The notes beneath the pieces were generated by a model, which worked only from the letters and a program-made list of their open reading frames with translations, was not told the DNA's origin and searched no databases. From the NCBI GenBank assembly GCA_944362705.1, contig CALVTO010000002.1:266818-330817 (forward strand): a DNA stretch of 64,000 nucleotides. The letters are read 5' to 3'. This document shows, piece by piece, positions 33,511-45,031 of this stretch. This DNA comes from an uncultured Clostridia bacterium. GTDB lineage: Bacteria; Bacillota; Clostridia; Christensenellales; UBA1242. Positions within the stretch are counted from its first letter, which is position 1. Each line of letters opens with the position of its first letter. A program made the position numbers and the translations under genes.

Positions 33511-34371
33511 ATGAATATTCAAATTACATCAGATACAAGTTGCGATTTATCAAAGGAGTTACTCGAAAAAAATAATATTAAAACCATTCCTATTGTTGTG
33601 TTGTTAGGTGATAAAGAATTATACGATGGCGTGAATGTACAGGTAGAAGATTTATTTACCTACGTTCAAGAATCCAAAAAACTACCTAAAACCGCCGCAA
33701 GAAGCAAGGAAGAATACAAAGAATTTTTTGAACAGTTTACCAATAATGGTTCTACCGTTGTTCACATTGGGTTATCTTCACAATTGTCAGTTTCTTACCA
33801 AAATGCGGTAGATGCCGCCAAAGAAATTGGTGAAGATAAAGTTTTTATTGTAGATAGTTTATCGCTTTCTACAGGCATTGGTTTGCTTTTATTGCATGCA
33901 AGCGAACTTGTACGCAAGGGAAAAACCGCAAAACAAATTTATGAAATAGAAACCGACCGCGCGAAAAGTGTACAAGCATCTTTTGTGGTAGATACACTTG
34001 AATATTTGTATAAAAACGGCCGATGCTCAGCGCTGGCTATGTTTGGCGCTAACCTTTTAAAAATTCACCCAAGTTTGCAACTTATAGAAGGCAAAATTGT
34101 ACCAACACAAAAATATCGCGGAAAAATGGATATGATTTTGAAAAAATATATCGACGATAGTTTAGCTAAATTTTCAAACCCCGATACCACGCGTTGTTTT
34201 GTTACGCATTCAAGCGCCGACCCTAGTTTGGTAGAAGAAATTGTTATGTATGTGCAATCGAAAAATATATTTAAAGAAGTTTTGGTAACCGTTGCAGGCC
34301 CAACCATAACCAGCCATTGTGGTAAAGGAACGTTAGGCTTATTATATATTAACGACGGAGGCCGTAGATAA
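33511..34371 (+). CDS. DegV family fatty-acid-binding protein
   Basis: A 286-residue protein with the DegV N-terminus ITSDTSCDLSKELLEKNNI, then VVHIGLSSQLSVSYQNAV and VDSLSLSTGIGLLLLHA. The C-terminal domain has YLYKNGRCSALAMFGANLL and IVPTQKYRGKM. DegV/FakB proteins hold a fatty acid and present it to the FakA kinase for phosphorylation; no fakA is seen here. AAAGGAGG sets ATG 33511. Its TAA overlaps the ATG of the lipoprotein gene by one base. Confidence 0.9.
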   Translation: MNIQITSDTSCDLSKELLEKNNIKTIPIVVLLGDKELYDGVNVQVEDLFTYVQESKKLPKTAARSKEEYKEFFEQFTNNGSTVVHIGLSSQLSVSYQNAVDAAKEIGEDKVFIVDSLSLSTGIGLLLLHASELVRKGKTAKQIYEIETDRAKSVQASFVVDTLEYLYKNGRCSALAMFGANLLKIHPSLQLIEGKIVPTQKYRGKMDMILKKYIDDSLAKFSNPDTTRCFVTHSSADPSLVEEIVMYVQSKNIFKEVLVTVAGPTITSHCGKGTLGLLYINDGGRR

Positions 34372-34943
34372 TGCGAAAATTTTTAGCTTTTGCTTGTGTA
34401 CTCTTTCTTTCTGTTTGCGTGTTTACAGGGTGTAAAACCAAAGACCCTAGCATACATATGTCTACCTATTTTCAAAACACGGTAAGCGTAAGTTATATTG
34501 ATAATAACAAAGAAACCACTTCATCACTTGCTTTAAGCACGTTTACAACCAACACAAAACCTACATTAAAGCAATACACAAGCCTACAACTTACAGGAAA
34601 CAGTGTTTGGTTATATGGCATGTATATAGAGTATATTTTATTTGATATTGTTGCCACACAAAATGCGGAAATTGGCTTTACCTTTACCCTAACCAATCTT
34701 ACCACAGGTAACGACCAAAGCATTACTACTGGTACAAAATCTTATACAGAAAATATGTTGATTGATGCAAAAACATCAGTTCAAACCAAACGCATTGAAA
34801 TTAACGATACCGTTGCCTCTAACAGTGTAAGCACGCTTTTAAAATTTGTTTGCACCACACAAGAAATTTTTCAAACAAACGGCATTTATAACAACTTTGG
34901 ATACGCCATTTATAACATACGCGTTGTTGGTGAACATAAATAA
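34371..34943 (+). CDS. Putative lipoprotein, unknown
   Basis: The 190-residue product starts with a lipoprotein signal: basic MRK, a hydrophobic stretch and the lipobox FTGC, with Cys at about residue 21. The mature part is Thr/Ser/Asn-rich and predicted as beta strands (IGFTFTLTNLTTGNDQSITT), as in extracellular immunoglobulin-like folds. I do not recognise a family. It is translationally coupled to degV (TAATG), with lepB upstream, so an envelope-related operon is plausible. Confidence 0.8.
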   Translation: MRKFLAFACVLFLSVCVFTGCKTKDPSIHMSTYFQNTVSVSYIDNNKETTSSLALSTFTTNTKPTLKQYTSLQLTGNSVWLYGMYIEYILFDIVATQNAEIGFTFTLTNLTTGNDQSITTGTKSYTENMLIDAKTSVQTKRIEINDTVASNSVSTLLKFVCTTQEIFQTNGIYNNFGYAIYNIRVVGEHK

Positions 34944-34963
34944 AATAAAACAATTACACATAT

Positions 34964-34995
34964 AAAAAAACAGGTAAAATAGTTGCCTGTTTTTA
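34964..34995. terminator. Hairpin terminator
   Basis: ACAGGTAA ... TTGCCTGT with a G:T pair and flanking A and T tracts, after the lipoprotein gene. Confidence 0.7.
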
Positions 34996-35110
34996 TTTTA
35001 AAAAAATATATTTTCTTTTTTTATTTTTTTATTTTTTACAAAATTTTTATACTTTTATAAAAAATTACACAAAACCACACATAATTTGTTATATTTTTTA
35101 TAATTTTTGC

Positions 35111-35145
35111 AAAAAAGTAAGCACCTTTAGCGTGCTTACTTTTTC
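35111..35145. terminator. Terminator of gyrA
   Basis: AGTAAGCAC-CTTTAGC-GTGCTTACT with A6 and T5 tracts, 45 bases past the gyrA stop. Confidence 0.85.
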
Positions 35146-35190
35146 TTTTTTTCCTTTTTGCTTTTGTATAAAACTTTTCGGTTAATTTAT

Positions 35191-37785
35191 TTATTCTTCA
35201 CTTTCTTCGCTATCAGTAAGCACTTCGTTTTCAACAGCTTCGGCATCGTATTCTGTTTCTACTGGTGTTGCATATTCTACACTTGCGTCTGGTGTTTCCA
35301 CAAACCCTTCGGCTGGGTCGTTGACATCTTCGGCGTAACTGTCGGCAATAGCAACACAAACGACTTTGCTATCTTCTTTTAATTTCATAATACGCACGCC
35401 TTGTGTATCACGGCCAATTTTTGTAATGCTTGTTGCACGTAAGCGAATAATGGTTCCGTTATTTGCAATAAGCATAACATCTTCATTATCTGCTACTTGT
35501 TTTAAGTTAACCAACTTACCTGTTTTTTCATTAAATACACCCGCTTTTACACCTTTACCGCCACGCACTTGTAAACGATAGTCATCCGTGCTAGAGCGTT
35601 TTCCGTACCCTTGTTCGGTAATGGTTAAAATATCATGATCTGGTTTTAAAGCAATCATATCTACCACATAATCATTTGGGTTAAGTTTCATGCTCTTTAC
35701 ACCCATGGTATCTCTTCCTAGTGGACGCACTTCTTCTTCGCTAAAACGAATACATTTACCTTCGTGCGTTGCTGTTAATATATGGTCCGTGCCAGAAGTA
35801 ATTTGCACGCTAATAAGTTCATCGTTTTCTTGCAAGCTAATGGCAATTTTACCAACTTTTCGAATGCTACGGTATTCATCTAACACCGTCTTTTTAATCA
35901 TGCCGTTTTTGGTTGCCATAATTAAGTTTCCTTCGGTTTCTTGTGTAATAGGAATAACGGCGGTAACTTTTTCGTTTTCGGCAAGTTCTAATAAGTTGAC
36001 AATAGCTCTGCCTTTGGCTGTTTTTTGTCCTTCTGGTATTTCATAGCCTTTAATGCTATATACTTTACCGAAGTTTGTAAAGAAGAGTACATCGTCATGC
36101 GTGCTCGTAATAAATAAGTTTTCTACAAAGTCATCTTCTTTGGTTTTGTGTGTAATTACGCCTTGTCCACCACGATTTTGCGTTTTATATTCGGCCACAG
36201 GTATACGTTTAATGTAGCCAAAATGCGTCATGGAAATAACAACATCTTCTTTTTCAATTAAATCTTCAATATCAATATCTGATACATCGGTAGAAATTTC
36301 TGTTATACGGTCGTTACCATATTTTTCTGAAATTTCTGTAAGTTCTTGCTTAATAATTTCTTTAATGCGTTCATCGCTTGCAAGAATGGCTCTGTATTCA
36401 CTAATAACGCCTTTCAGTTGTTCTAACTCTTCGTTAAGTTTTTCAACTTCTAGGCTTGTTAAACGTTGTAATTTCATATCAAGAATTGCGTTTGCTTGTT
36501 TTTCGGTTAAAACAAATTTTTCTTGCAGGCTAGTAAGCGCTTCTTGTTTATCTTTACTCGATTTAATTACTTTAATAACTTCATCTATATACGCTAGCGC
36601 AATACACAAACCTTCTACAATATGCTCACGTTCTTCTGCGCGCGCCAAATCGTATTTTGTCCTGCGTGTAACAACGTCTTTTTGGTGCTTTATATAGTAA
36701 TATAAAATTTCTTTGATGTTTAAAATTCTTGGTTCTTTACCTACAAGCGCTAAGAAATTTACGCCGTAAGATACTTGTAATTGTGTGTGTTTAAATAAAG
36801 CATTTAACACAACGTTAGCTTGATAATCTTTTTTAACATCAATAACCACACGCATACCCTTTCGGTCAGATTCTTCTTTAATATCGCTAATACCTTCTAC
36901 ACGTTTATCTTTTACAAGGTTTGCAATAGATTTAATAAGCTCTGCTTTATTTACTTGGTATGGTATTTCGGTAATAATAATGCGACTTTTGTTATCGGTT
37001 TCTTCAATATCGGTTACGGCACGAACGACAATTTTACCATTACCTGTACGATAGGCTTGTTTAATACCCGCCTTACCCATAATAATACCGCCTGTTGGAT
37101 AATCTGGTGCTGGTAAAATATCACAAATTTCATCGATGGTAATTTCTGGGTTATCAAGCATAGCAATAATTGCATTGTTTACTTCTACCAAGTTGTGTGG
37201 TGGAATATTGGTTGCCATACCAACGGCAATACCATCAGACCCATTGACTAAAAGGTTAGGAAAACGCGCAGGCAACACGCTTGGTTGCTGACGTGTTTCA
37301 TCGAAGTTTGGATAAAAATCTACGGTTTCTTTGTCAATATCGCGTAGCATTTCGCTGGCAATTTTAGAAAGCCTTGCTTCCGTGTAACGGTATGCAGCAG
37401 GGCTATCACCATCTACCGACCCAAAGTTGCCGTGCCCGTCTACTAATGGGTAGCGAATAGAAAAGTCTTGCGCTAAACGAACAAGTGCGCCATAAACGGC
37501 ACTGTCGCCATGAGGGTGGTATTTACCTAAAACATCACCAACAACCAACGCGCATTTACGGTAAGGTTTATCACAGTATAGGTTGTTTTCGCTCATAGAG
37601 TACAAAATTCGTCTGTGCACGGGTTTTAAACCATCACGTACATCAGGAATTGCACGCGACACATTAACTGCCATTGCGTACGCAATAAACGACTTTTTTA
37701 ACTCATCATCAATTTCTACCGGAATAATTTTGGTGTTATCTACAATTTTTTCTAATTCTGCACTATAATCTTTTTTCTTTGCCAT
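35191..37785 (-). CDS. gyrA: DNA gyrase subunit A
   Basis: An 864-residue topoisomerase II subunit that cleaves and rejoins DNA. The breakage domain has [10 protein letters not shown] (S95 here is E. coli Ser83) and RYTEARL with catalytic Tyr134. The C-terminal beta-pinwheel carries a GyrA-box-like [11 protein letters not shown], which distinguishes it from ParC. The tail (about 30 residues) is very acidic. Position 99, equal to E. coli Asp87, is Gly. It lies nine bases after gyrB and forms a leftward gyrBA unit. Confidence 0.96.
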   Translation of the reverse strand: MAKKKDYSAELEKIVDNTKIIPVEIDDELKKSFIAYAMAVNVSRAIPDVRDGLKPVHRRILYSMSENNLYCDKPYRKCALVVGDVLGKYHPHGDSAVYGALVRLAQDFSIRYPLVDGHGNFGSVDGDSPAAYRYTEARLSKIASEMLRDIDKETVDFYPNFDETRQQPSVLPARFPNLLVNGSDGIAVGMATNIPPHNLVEVNNAIIAMLDNPEITIDEICDILPAPDYPTGGIIMGKAGIKQAYRTGNGKIVVRAVTDIEETDNKSRIIITEIPYQVNKAELIKSIANLVKDKRVEGISDIKEESDRKGMRVVIDVKKDYQANVVLNALFKHTQLQVSYGVNFLALVGKEPRILNIKEILYYYIKHQKDVVTRRTKYDLARAEEREHIVEGLCIALAYIDEVIKVIKSSKDKQEALTSLQEKFVLTEKQANAILDMKLQRLTSLEVEKLNEELEQLKGVISEYRAILASDERIKEIIKQELTEISEKYGNDRITEISTDVSDIDIEDLIEKEDVVISMTHFGYIKRIPVAEYKTQNRGGQGVITHKTKEDDFVENLFITSTHDDVLFFTNFGKVYSIKGYEIPEGQKTAKGRAIVNLLELAENEKVTAVIPITQETEGNLIMATKNGMIKKTVLDEYRSIRKVGKIAISLQENDELISVQITSGTDHILTATHEGKCIRFSEEEVRPLGRDTMGVKSMKLNPNDYVVDMIALKPDHDILTITEQGYGKRSSTDDYRLQVRGGKGVKAGVFNEKTGKLVNLKQVADNEDVMLIANNGTIIRLRATSITKIGRDTQGVRIMKLKEDSKVVCVAIADSYAEDVNDPAEGFVETPDASVEYATPVETEYDAEAVENEVLTDSEESEE

Positions 37786-37794
37786 ACGTCACCT

Positions 37795-39789
<1,995 letters not shown>

Positions 39790-39801
39790 CTATGTTTTTC
39801 A

Positions 39802-39844
39802 TAAAAAAAATATCGTTTAAGGTTAAATTTTAGCCTTTAACGAC
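39802..39844 (-). terminator. Terminator after recF
   Basis: Reverse strand: TCGTTAAAGG ... CCTTAAACGA followed by TATTTTTTT. It separates recF from gyrB, so the two are transcribed separately. Confidence 0.65.
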
Positions 39845-39872
39845 ATTTTCCTGTTTTTAAACACCCCTCTAA

Positions 39873-40970
39873 CTACATTTGTTTTATAGAATGTATGGCG
39901 CCATTTTTAATTTTTATTTGTGTATAGCTTGTTTTTGGTTTAAATTTTAAACTTGTTCCTGTAATAATGGTTTGAAAATTTTGTAAAATATCATAGAGCG
40001 CTTTTTGACGTTTGCTATCTAACTCACTAAACACATCGTCAAGAATGAGTATAGGGTATTCCCCTATTTCGTTAAAAAACACTTCCATTTCCGCTAGTTT
40101 TAAAGAAAGAATAATGGAGCGTTGTTGACCTTGGCTTGCAAATATTTTTGCATCTTCTTTACCAATAAAAAATTTAATATCGTCACGGTGTGGGCCAATA
40201 CTTGTGTACCCAAGCTCTATATCTTTTTGTAAATTAACTTGCAAACTTTTACGCATATGTTCTTCAATTTCTTGTGCAGAGTTTCCACCAAACCCTACAT
40301 ATTCCATACTAAGTGTTTCGTTTGGGCGCATAATATGCGATTCTTTAAAAAATTTTGACACACTTAACTTAGAAATAAACTTTCTTCGTGTTATAATAAT
40401 ACGAGAAGCGTAGTGCGCAAGTTGTGCGTCCCACACTTCAAGCTGTTGTTGTAAACTTTGTATGTTTTTTTCAAATTTTAAAAGTTTATTACGTTGACTT
40501 AAAACTTTTTGATATTGCATTAAACAATGGTAATACACAGGTGAAAGTTGTGAAATATCTCTATCTAAAAATTCGCGCCTTATTTCTGGACCATCTTTTA
40601 TTAAACGCAATTCATCGGGTGTAAATAAAACCACTTTTACACAACCAATAAAATCTTGTACTCTTTTTATAGGTTCTAAATTGATTTCTAGTGTTTTATG
40701 CTTAGGTTCAAACCCTATAGCAATTTGCTGGTTGCCAAACTTCGTTTCTACATTTGCAAACACGGTAGCTTTCGGTTTTTCATATTGAATAAGCTCGGCT
40801 TCTTTACTTGTGCGAAACGATGTACTAAGCGCTAAACAAAAAATAGCTTCTATAATATTTGTTTTGCCTTGCGCATTATTGCCAATAAGTAAATTAATAC
40901 CATGGGTAAATGGTATTTCAGCCTGAGAAATATTACGAAAAGAAGTTAGTTTTAATTGTTCTATACGCAT
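39873..40970 (-). CDS. recF: DNA replication and repair protein RecF
   Basis: A 365-residue SMC-like ATPase that helps RecO/RecR load RecA at gaps. It begins MRIEQLKLTSFRNI. The P-loop is LIGNNAQGKTNIIEAI, the signature SQGQQRSIILSLKL and Walker B ILILDDVFSELD. The start at 40970 is the family start. TATAAT lies six bases upstream and no Shine-Dalgarno is present, so the longer frame to 41021 is not credible. recF runs away from dnaA here, instead of following dnaN. Confidence 0.95.
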   Translation of the reverse strand: MRIEQLKLTSFRNISQAEIPFTHGINLLIGNNAQGKTNIIEAIFCLALSTSFRTSKEAELIQYEKPKATVFANVETKFGNQQIAIGFEPKHKTLEINLEPIKRVQDFIGCVKVVLFTPDELRLIKDGPEIRREFLDRDISQLSPVYYHCLMQYQKVLSQRNKLLKFEKNIQSLQQQLEVWDAQLAHYASRIIITRRKFISKLSVSKFFKESHIMRPNETLSMEYVGFGGNSAQEIEEHMRKSLQVNLQKDIELGYTSIGPHRDDIKFFIGKEDAKIFASQGQQRSIILSLKLAEMEVFFNEIGEYPILILDDVFSELDSKRQKALYDILQNFQTIITGTSLKFKPKTSYTQIKIKNGAIHSIKQM

Positions 40971-40976
40971 AATTTT

Positions 40977-41005
40977 ATTATAATAAAAAAGAGTGTTTTT
41001 GTCTA
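40977..41005 (-). promoter_or_regulatory. Promoter of recF, leaderless type
   Basis: Reverse strand: TAGACA (41005-41000), a 17-bp spacer, TATAAT (40982-40977), then six bases to ATG 40970. Confidence 0.78.
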
Positions 41006-41025
41006 ATAAAAAGTCTTGCAATTAC

Positions 41026-41054
41026 TTGCTAAAAAACGAAATTCACTCTATACT
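41026..41054 (+). promoter_or_regulatory. dnaA promoter
   Basis: TTGCTA (41026-41031), a 17-bp spacer and TATACT (41049-41054). TAGGAGAG then precedes ATG 41078. It is back to back with the recF promoter. I see no DnaA box in this gap. Confidence 0.7.
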
Positions 41055-41077
41055 ATTAGAGAACTTAGGAGAGTGTT

Positions 41078-42472
41078 ATGAACGAAAATTTTTCCATATA
41101 CGATAATCGTTTAGAAATCAATTTAGATACATTTTGGCAAGAAGTACAAGAAAAAATTTCTCGCGAAATGACAGCTATTTCATTTGATGTTTGGATTAAA
41201 ACATTAGAACCTGTTTCTTTGCAACAAAACACACTTGTTGTTTCTACACCAAGCGCTTCTAGTAAAAATGTGGTTTTAAATAACTATAAAACACTTATTG
41301 AACAAAAAATGCAAGAGGTTCACCCAGCTATTAACAAACTAGATGTTGTTATTAGTACAGAAGAAGAACTTATAAAAGAAGAATCTCATGCAACCGCTTC
41401 GGTAAAAGTGTTAGAAACACCAACGGTTTCGCAAGATAAAAAAAGTATGTTTAATCCTAAATATACATTCGATACCTTTGTGGTAGGTTCTAGCAACCAA
41501 TTCGCTGTGGCTGCAGCAAAAGCTGTTGCTGAAAACCCAGGTAAAAACTATAATCCACTTTTTATTTACGGTGGTGTAGGTTTAGGTAAAACACATATTT
41601 TACATGCAATTGGTAACTATATACAACAAACACACCCAGAACTTAACGTTATTTATGTTACCATTGAACAATTTACCAACGACCTAATTGCCTCCATTCA
41701 AACAGGAAACAATAGTTCACAATCCGATTTCCGTAAAAAATATCGTACAGCCGATGTTTTAATTGTTGATGATATTCAGTTTATTATCAATAAAACAAGT
41801 GTACAAGAAGAATTTTTCCATACATTTAACGAATTAAACCAAGCAGGCAAACAAATTATTATATCAAGTGATAAACCACCTAAAGAAATTTATCCACTAG
41901 AAGAGCGTTTACGTAGCAGGTTTGAATGGGGTTTACTTGCAGATATTGGCTACCCTAGTTTAGAAACACGTATTGCTATATTAAACAAAAAAGCAGAACT
42001 AGAACGCATGAATGTATCAAAAGATGTTATTACTTATATAGCAGAAAGCGTAACCACCAACATTCGTGAAATGGAAAGTTTACTTGCTCGTGCCGTGTTT
42101 TACGCAGGTTTAATGGGTAAAAGCGTAGTTACTATAGAAACCGCGCACGAAGCTTTAAAAAATTATATTGTACAACAACAAGCCGATGTTGGTTTTGAAC
42201 ATATTTTAGAATGTGTTTCTAAATATTTCAATATAAACATTAAAGAATTAACTTCTAGAAAGCGTAATAAAGAAATTGTTAGTGCAAGGCAAATTAGTAT
42301 GTATTTAATTACCGAAATGTTGTCTATGCCACTTGCAGCTATTGGTCAAATTTTTGGAAAAGACCATGCCACAGTTTTATACGCAAAGAATAAAATTGAA
42401 GAAGACATGAAGAAAAATAAAAAGCTAAAAATTCAAGTAAACGATATTAAACAAATGATTGCCGGAAAGTAA
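41078..42472 (+). CDS. dnaA: Chromosomal replication initiator DnaA
   Basis: A 464-residue initiator. Domain I (about 10-85) has FWQEVQEKISREMTAISFDVW. The AAA+ domain has NPLFIYGGVGLGKTHILHAIG, the initiator-specific segment around SDFRKKYRTADVL, VLIVDDIQFI and the arginine-finger region LEERLRSRFEWGL. Domain IV ends with the DNA-binding signature FGKDHATVLYAKNKI, where many relatives read DHTTV. An Ala thus replaces a Thr that contacts the DnaA box in E. coli. The dnaA-dnaN gap downstream contains the origin signals. Confidence 0.97.
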   Translation: MNENFSIYDNRLEINLDTFWQEVQEKISREMTAISFDVWIKTLEPVSLQQNTLVVSTPSASSKNVVLNNYKTLIEQKMQEVHPAINKLDVVISTEEELIKEESHATASVKVLETPTVSQDKKSMFNPKYTFDTFVVGSSNQFAVAAAKAVAENPGKNYNPLFIYGGVGLGKTHILHAIGNYIQQTHPELNVIYVTIEQFTNDLIASIQTGNNSSQSDFRKKYRTADVLIVDDIQFIINKTSVQEEFFHTFNELNQAGKQIIISSDKPPKEIYPLEERLRSRFEWGLLADIGYPSLETRIAILNKKAELERMNVSKDVITYIAESVTTNIREMESLLARAVFYAGLMGKSVVTIETAHEALKNYIVQQQADVGFEHILECVSKYFNINIKELTSRKRNKEIVSARQISMYLITEMLSMPLAAIGQIFGKDHATVLYAKNKIEEDMKKNKKLKIQVNDIKQMIAGK

Positions 42473-42473
42473 G

Positions 42474-42617
42474 TTATTAACAATTATTTAAAAACTTTTC
42501 ACAATTATTAACAGGTTATTAACAATAAAAACCTACCAAATACCGTTAAAAATAGCACTTTTTAACTTATTAACAGCCCCTACTACTACTACTACTATTA
42601 AAAATATATATAAATTG
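42474..42617 (+). other. Probable replication origin (oriC unwinding region)
   Basis: Four identical same-strand TTATTAACA boxes lie at 42474, 42505, 42516 and 42567. They differ from the common TTATCCACA at two positions. The last is followed directly by GCCCC, then by TAC repeated five times and TATTA (42581-42600), and then by an A/T run AAAAATATATATAAATT. This order (DnaA boxes, GC cluster, trinucleotide run, AT stretch) is that of the Bacillus-type basal unwinding system with a DnaA-trio. Assignment is by pattern. Confidence 0.8.
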
Positions 42618-42637
42618 AACGCGAAAGGAGACACATT

Positions 42638-43741
42638 ATGAAACTTATTTGTGAAGGTTTAGACTTAAGCGAAGCCGTACTAAAAGTAATAAAAGCAACA
42701 GCTTTAAAAACAACAAACCCTATTTTAGAAGGTATTAAACTAAAAGCTGTAAACGATCAACTTATTTTAAGTGCAACCGACTTAGAATTAAGCATAGAAA
42801 AAACGATATCGGCCGATGTAAAAATTGAAGGCGAATGTGTTGTGCCAGGTAAGTTCTTTGCCGACTTTGTGAAAAAACTTTCTAATGAGAAAATAGAACT
42901 AACGCTTAACGAACAAAAAGTATTAAAAATTAAATATACCGATAGTGAAGGTTTTTTACAATGTTTAAACGAAGAAGAATTTCCTTTATTAAAACAAATT
43001 ACTTCACCAGAATATTTTAGTATGAAAAAGCGTGATTTACGCGATATTATTAACAAAACAATCTTTTCGGTAGCGGTAGATGATAGCCGACCAATTTTAA
43101 AAGGTTGTAAGTTTGAGGTTACGAAAGAAGAATTAACACTTATTGCGGTTGATGGGTTTAGGTTAGCACTTGTGAAAAAGCCAATACTTACAACAAGCGC
43201 CGAAATGAACTTCATTGTGCCAGCAAGAAGTCTTTCAGAAATTTCAAAAATACTAGATGATAGCGAAGAAGAAGTTAAAATTTTCATGCAACGCAATTAT
43301 ATTATGGTCGATTTAATTGATACCAAAGTTATGACGCGTTTATTAAATGGTGATTTTATCAATTATCAAAATGTTATTCCTTCTAAATTTAACACCATGA
43401 TTACCGTAAATAAACAACAACTAGAAGATGCGTTAGAAAGAGCAAGCCTACTTGCCCGTTTAGATAAATACAATAAGGTAGTGTTTGATATTAAAGATAA
43501 ACTTTTAACCATTTCTTCTACATCGGATATTGGTAATATTACCGAAAATTTAACGGTTGCGGTAGAAGGTAAAGATATTTCTATTGCGTTTAATGCTCGA
43601 TATTTTTCGGAATGTATGCGTAATATAGATGACGAATTTATTAAAGTAAATTTTGATTCCCCTATTTCTCCATTTACCATTACGTCTACCGAAAATAAAG
43701 AATTTTTATACTTAATTTTACCTGTAAGGATTTTAAAATAA
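42638..43741 (+). CDS. dnaN: DNA polymerase III sliding clamp (beta)
   Basis: A 367-residue ring subunit that tethers the polymerase to DNA. It shows three repeated clamp domains, with family segments LEGIKLKAVNDQLILSATDLEL, VDGFRLALVKK and the C-terminal YLILPVRILK (end of the partner-binding pocket). AAAGGAG precedes the ATG. Its TAA overlaps the start of the next gene by one base. Confidence 0.96.
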   Translation: MKLICEGLDLSEAVLKVIKATALKTTNPILEGIKLKAVNDQLILSATDLELSIEKTISADVKIEGECVVPGKFFADFVKKLSNEKIELTLNEQKVLKIKYTDSEGFLQCLNEEEFPLLKQITSPEYFSMKKRDLRDIINKTIFSVAVDDSRPILKGCKFEVTKEELTLIAVDGFRLALVKKPILTTSAEMNFIVPARSLSEISKILDDSEEEVKIFMQRNYIMVDLIDTKVMTRLLNGDFINYQNVIPSKFNTMITVNKQQLEDALERASLLARLDKYNKVVFDIKDKLLTISSTSDIGNITENLTVAVEGKDISIAFNARYFSECMRNIDDEFIKVNFDSPISPFTITSTENKEFLYLILPVRILK

Positions 43742-44385
43742 TGAAAACTGTTTCTAATAAAACAAAAGCGCTTACCAGTTTTGACATTGCATTTTTACTA
43801 ACGTTATGCATTTTAAGCGTACATACTATTTTGCTTTTATTTTCTGTGTTTAACCTTATTGCTTATGCGCAAGTTTCACACATTACTTGTTTTTTATGTG
43901 TGTTTTGTTCGTTACTTGTTTTACTTATTGTTTTGCTTATTTCTAAAAAAAGCAATATAAAAGTAAGTTCATTCTTTGTTTGGTTTCATTTATGTTGTTT
44001 GTTATTATTTGCCAACATATTTGTAACCTTTGGATTATACGCTTACATAAGTATTCAAGTATTATGCGCTATATACATTGCTTTTTTGTTTAGCAATTTT
44101 GGCATTAGTTTATATTTTCATTTTTCACAAGATAAAGGTACGTTATTTGTTAAAAACTATGGGTTTGCCATCATACAAATTTTTGCTTTAAGTTTTATGT
44201 TTGTTGGATTTAGTTTTTGTATAGGTTGCATTTTAAGTTTGTGTCAAGTACTTACATTTTCTTATTTAGCACTATATACCTTTATTGTAACCGTTGCCCT
44301 ATTTTTACAAATGCTTTTATTTTATTTATCTTTATGCAAAACAAAAAAATATGTAAATGCTTGCTTAATAAAAAAATCTTATTAA
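43741..44385 (+). CDS. Six-helix membrane protein coupled to dnaN, unknown
   Basis: I do not recognise this 214-residue protein. It has six hydrophobic segments, rich in Phe, Leu and Cys, with short loops and a basic C-terminus. It starts on the TAATG overlap with dnaN, so it is translated with the clamp, and ends at a strong terminator. This position is normally occupied by yaaA (S4) and recF in Bacillota; neither is here. A role linked to replication is not shown. Confidence 0.78.
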   Translation: MKTVSNKTKALTSFDIAFLLTLCILSVHTILLLFSVFNLIAYAQVSHITCFLCVFCSLLVLLIVLLISKKSNIKVSSFFVWFHLCCLLLFANIFVTFGLYAYISIQVLCAIYIAFLFSNFGISLYFHFSQDKGTLFVKNYGFAIIQIFALSFMFVGFSFCIGCILSLCQVLTFSYLALYTFIVTVALFLQMLLFYLSLCKTKKYVNACLIKKSY

Positions 44386-44390
44386 ATTAT

Positions 44391-44427
44391 AAAAAAACCT
44401 TTCTTAACCAAATGAAAGGTTTTTTTA
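44391..44427. terminator. Terminator of the dnaA-dnaN side
   Basis: A7-CCTTTC-TTAACCAAAT-GAAAGG-T7. It lies directly before the rpmH promoter. Confidence 0.85.
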
Positions 44428-44435
44428 TTTTTCGT

Positions 44436-44464
44436 TGACAAAACAAGAAAACACCTATATAATT
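44436..44464 (+). promoter_or_regulatory. rpmH promoter
   Basis: Perfect consensus: TTGACA (44436-44441), a 17-bp spacer and TATAAT (44459-44464). The 70-base leader contains AAAAGAACATGTTTCTTTT, a weak hairpin. Confidence 0.9.
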
Positions 44465-44542
44465 GAAAACGCTACGTATTGTAGAAATATAAAAGAACAT
44501 GTTTCTTTTATTTTCAATAAATAAACAAAAGGAGTATTCAAC

Positions 44543-44677
44543 ATGAAAAGAACGTATCAACCTAAAAAAGCTAACCGCAACAAAGTGCATGGGTTTAGAA
44601 AAAGAATGGCAACCAAAGGTGGCAGAAATGTTCTTCAAAGAAGAAGAAATAAAGGTAGAAAAAGAATCGCTGCTTAA
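44543..44677 (+). CDS. rpmH: Ribosomal protein bL34
   Basis: A 44-residue highly basic protein starting [18 protein letters not shown] and continuing [14 protein letters not shown] to RKRIAA, the full bL34 sequence. AAAGGAG precedes the ATG. It is the first gene of the rpmH-rnpA-yidD-yidC-jag operon under a perfect promoter. Confidence 0.97.
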   Translation: MKRTYQPKKANRNKVHGFRKRMATKGGRNVLQRRRNKGRKRIAA

Positions 44678-44689
44678 CAACCTCTGCGT

Positions 44690-45031
44690 ATGTTAAAAAA
44701 GAAATTTAGATTAAAAAAGAAATACGAATTTCAATATCTGTACAAAAAAGGTGTACGCTTGCATTCTGCTTCTGTAACACTATTATGTGCGCAAAACAAA
44801 CATCATACTTCAAAATTTGGTTTTGTTGTTTCTAAAAAAATTGGTAATAGTGTGGTAAGAAATGCTATAAAACGTAAACTTCGAGCTTGTATAGATATTT
44901 TTCTACCTAACATAAAATCGGAGTGTAATTGTATGTTTATTGCTAAAGATACTATTACGCAAAAAGATTTTTCTTCTCTTTGTTTAGAAATAAAGGGTTT
45001 ACTACAAAAAGCAGGAATTTGGTATGAATAA
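44690..45031 (+). CDS. rnpA: Ribonuclease P protein component
   Basis: The 113-residue protein binds the RNase P RNA and helps trim tRNA 5' ends. It starts LKKKFRLKKKYEFQYLYKKG, and the RNA-binding signature is FVVSKKIGNSVVRNAIKRKLR. It lies 12 bp after rpmH without a clear ribosome site, so it probably depends on coupling. It overlaps yidD by eight bases. Confidence 0.95.
   Translation: MLKKKFRLKKKYEFQYLYKKGVRLHSASVTLLCAQNKHHTSKFGFVVSKKIGNSVVRNAIKRKLRACIDIFLPNIKSECNCMFIAKDTITQKDFSSLCLEIKGLLQKAGIWYE

Noticed and set aside
40971..41077. Origin in the recF-dnaA gap
   Set aside because: The gap holds two back-to-back promoters and no DnaA-box-like sequences. The dnaA-dnaN gap has four boxes and the trio run.
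42581..42600. TAC trinucleotide run as a simple microsatellite
   Set aside because: Its exact place after DnaA boxes and a GC cluster, and before an AT stretch, fits the DnaA-trio of a replication origin better.
42757..43296. 179-codon reverse frame inside dnaN
   Set aside because: A shadow frame in a conserved essential gene, with no promoter or ribosome site.
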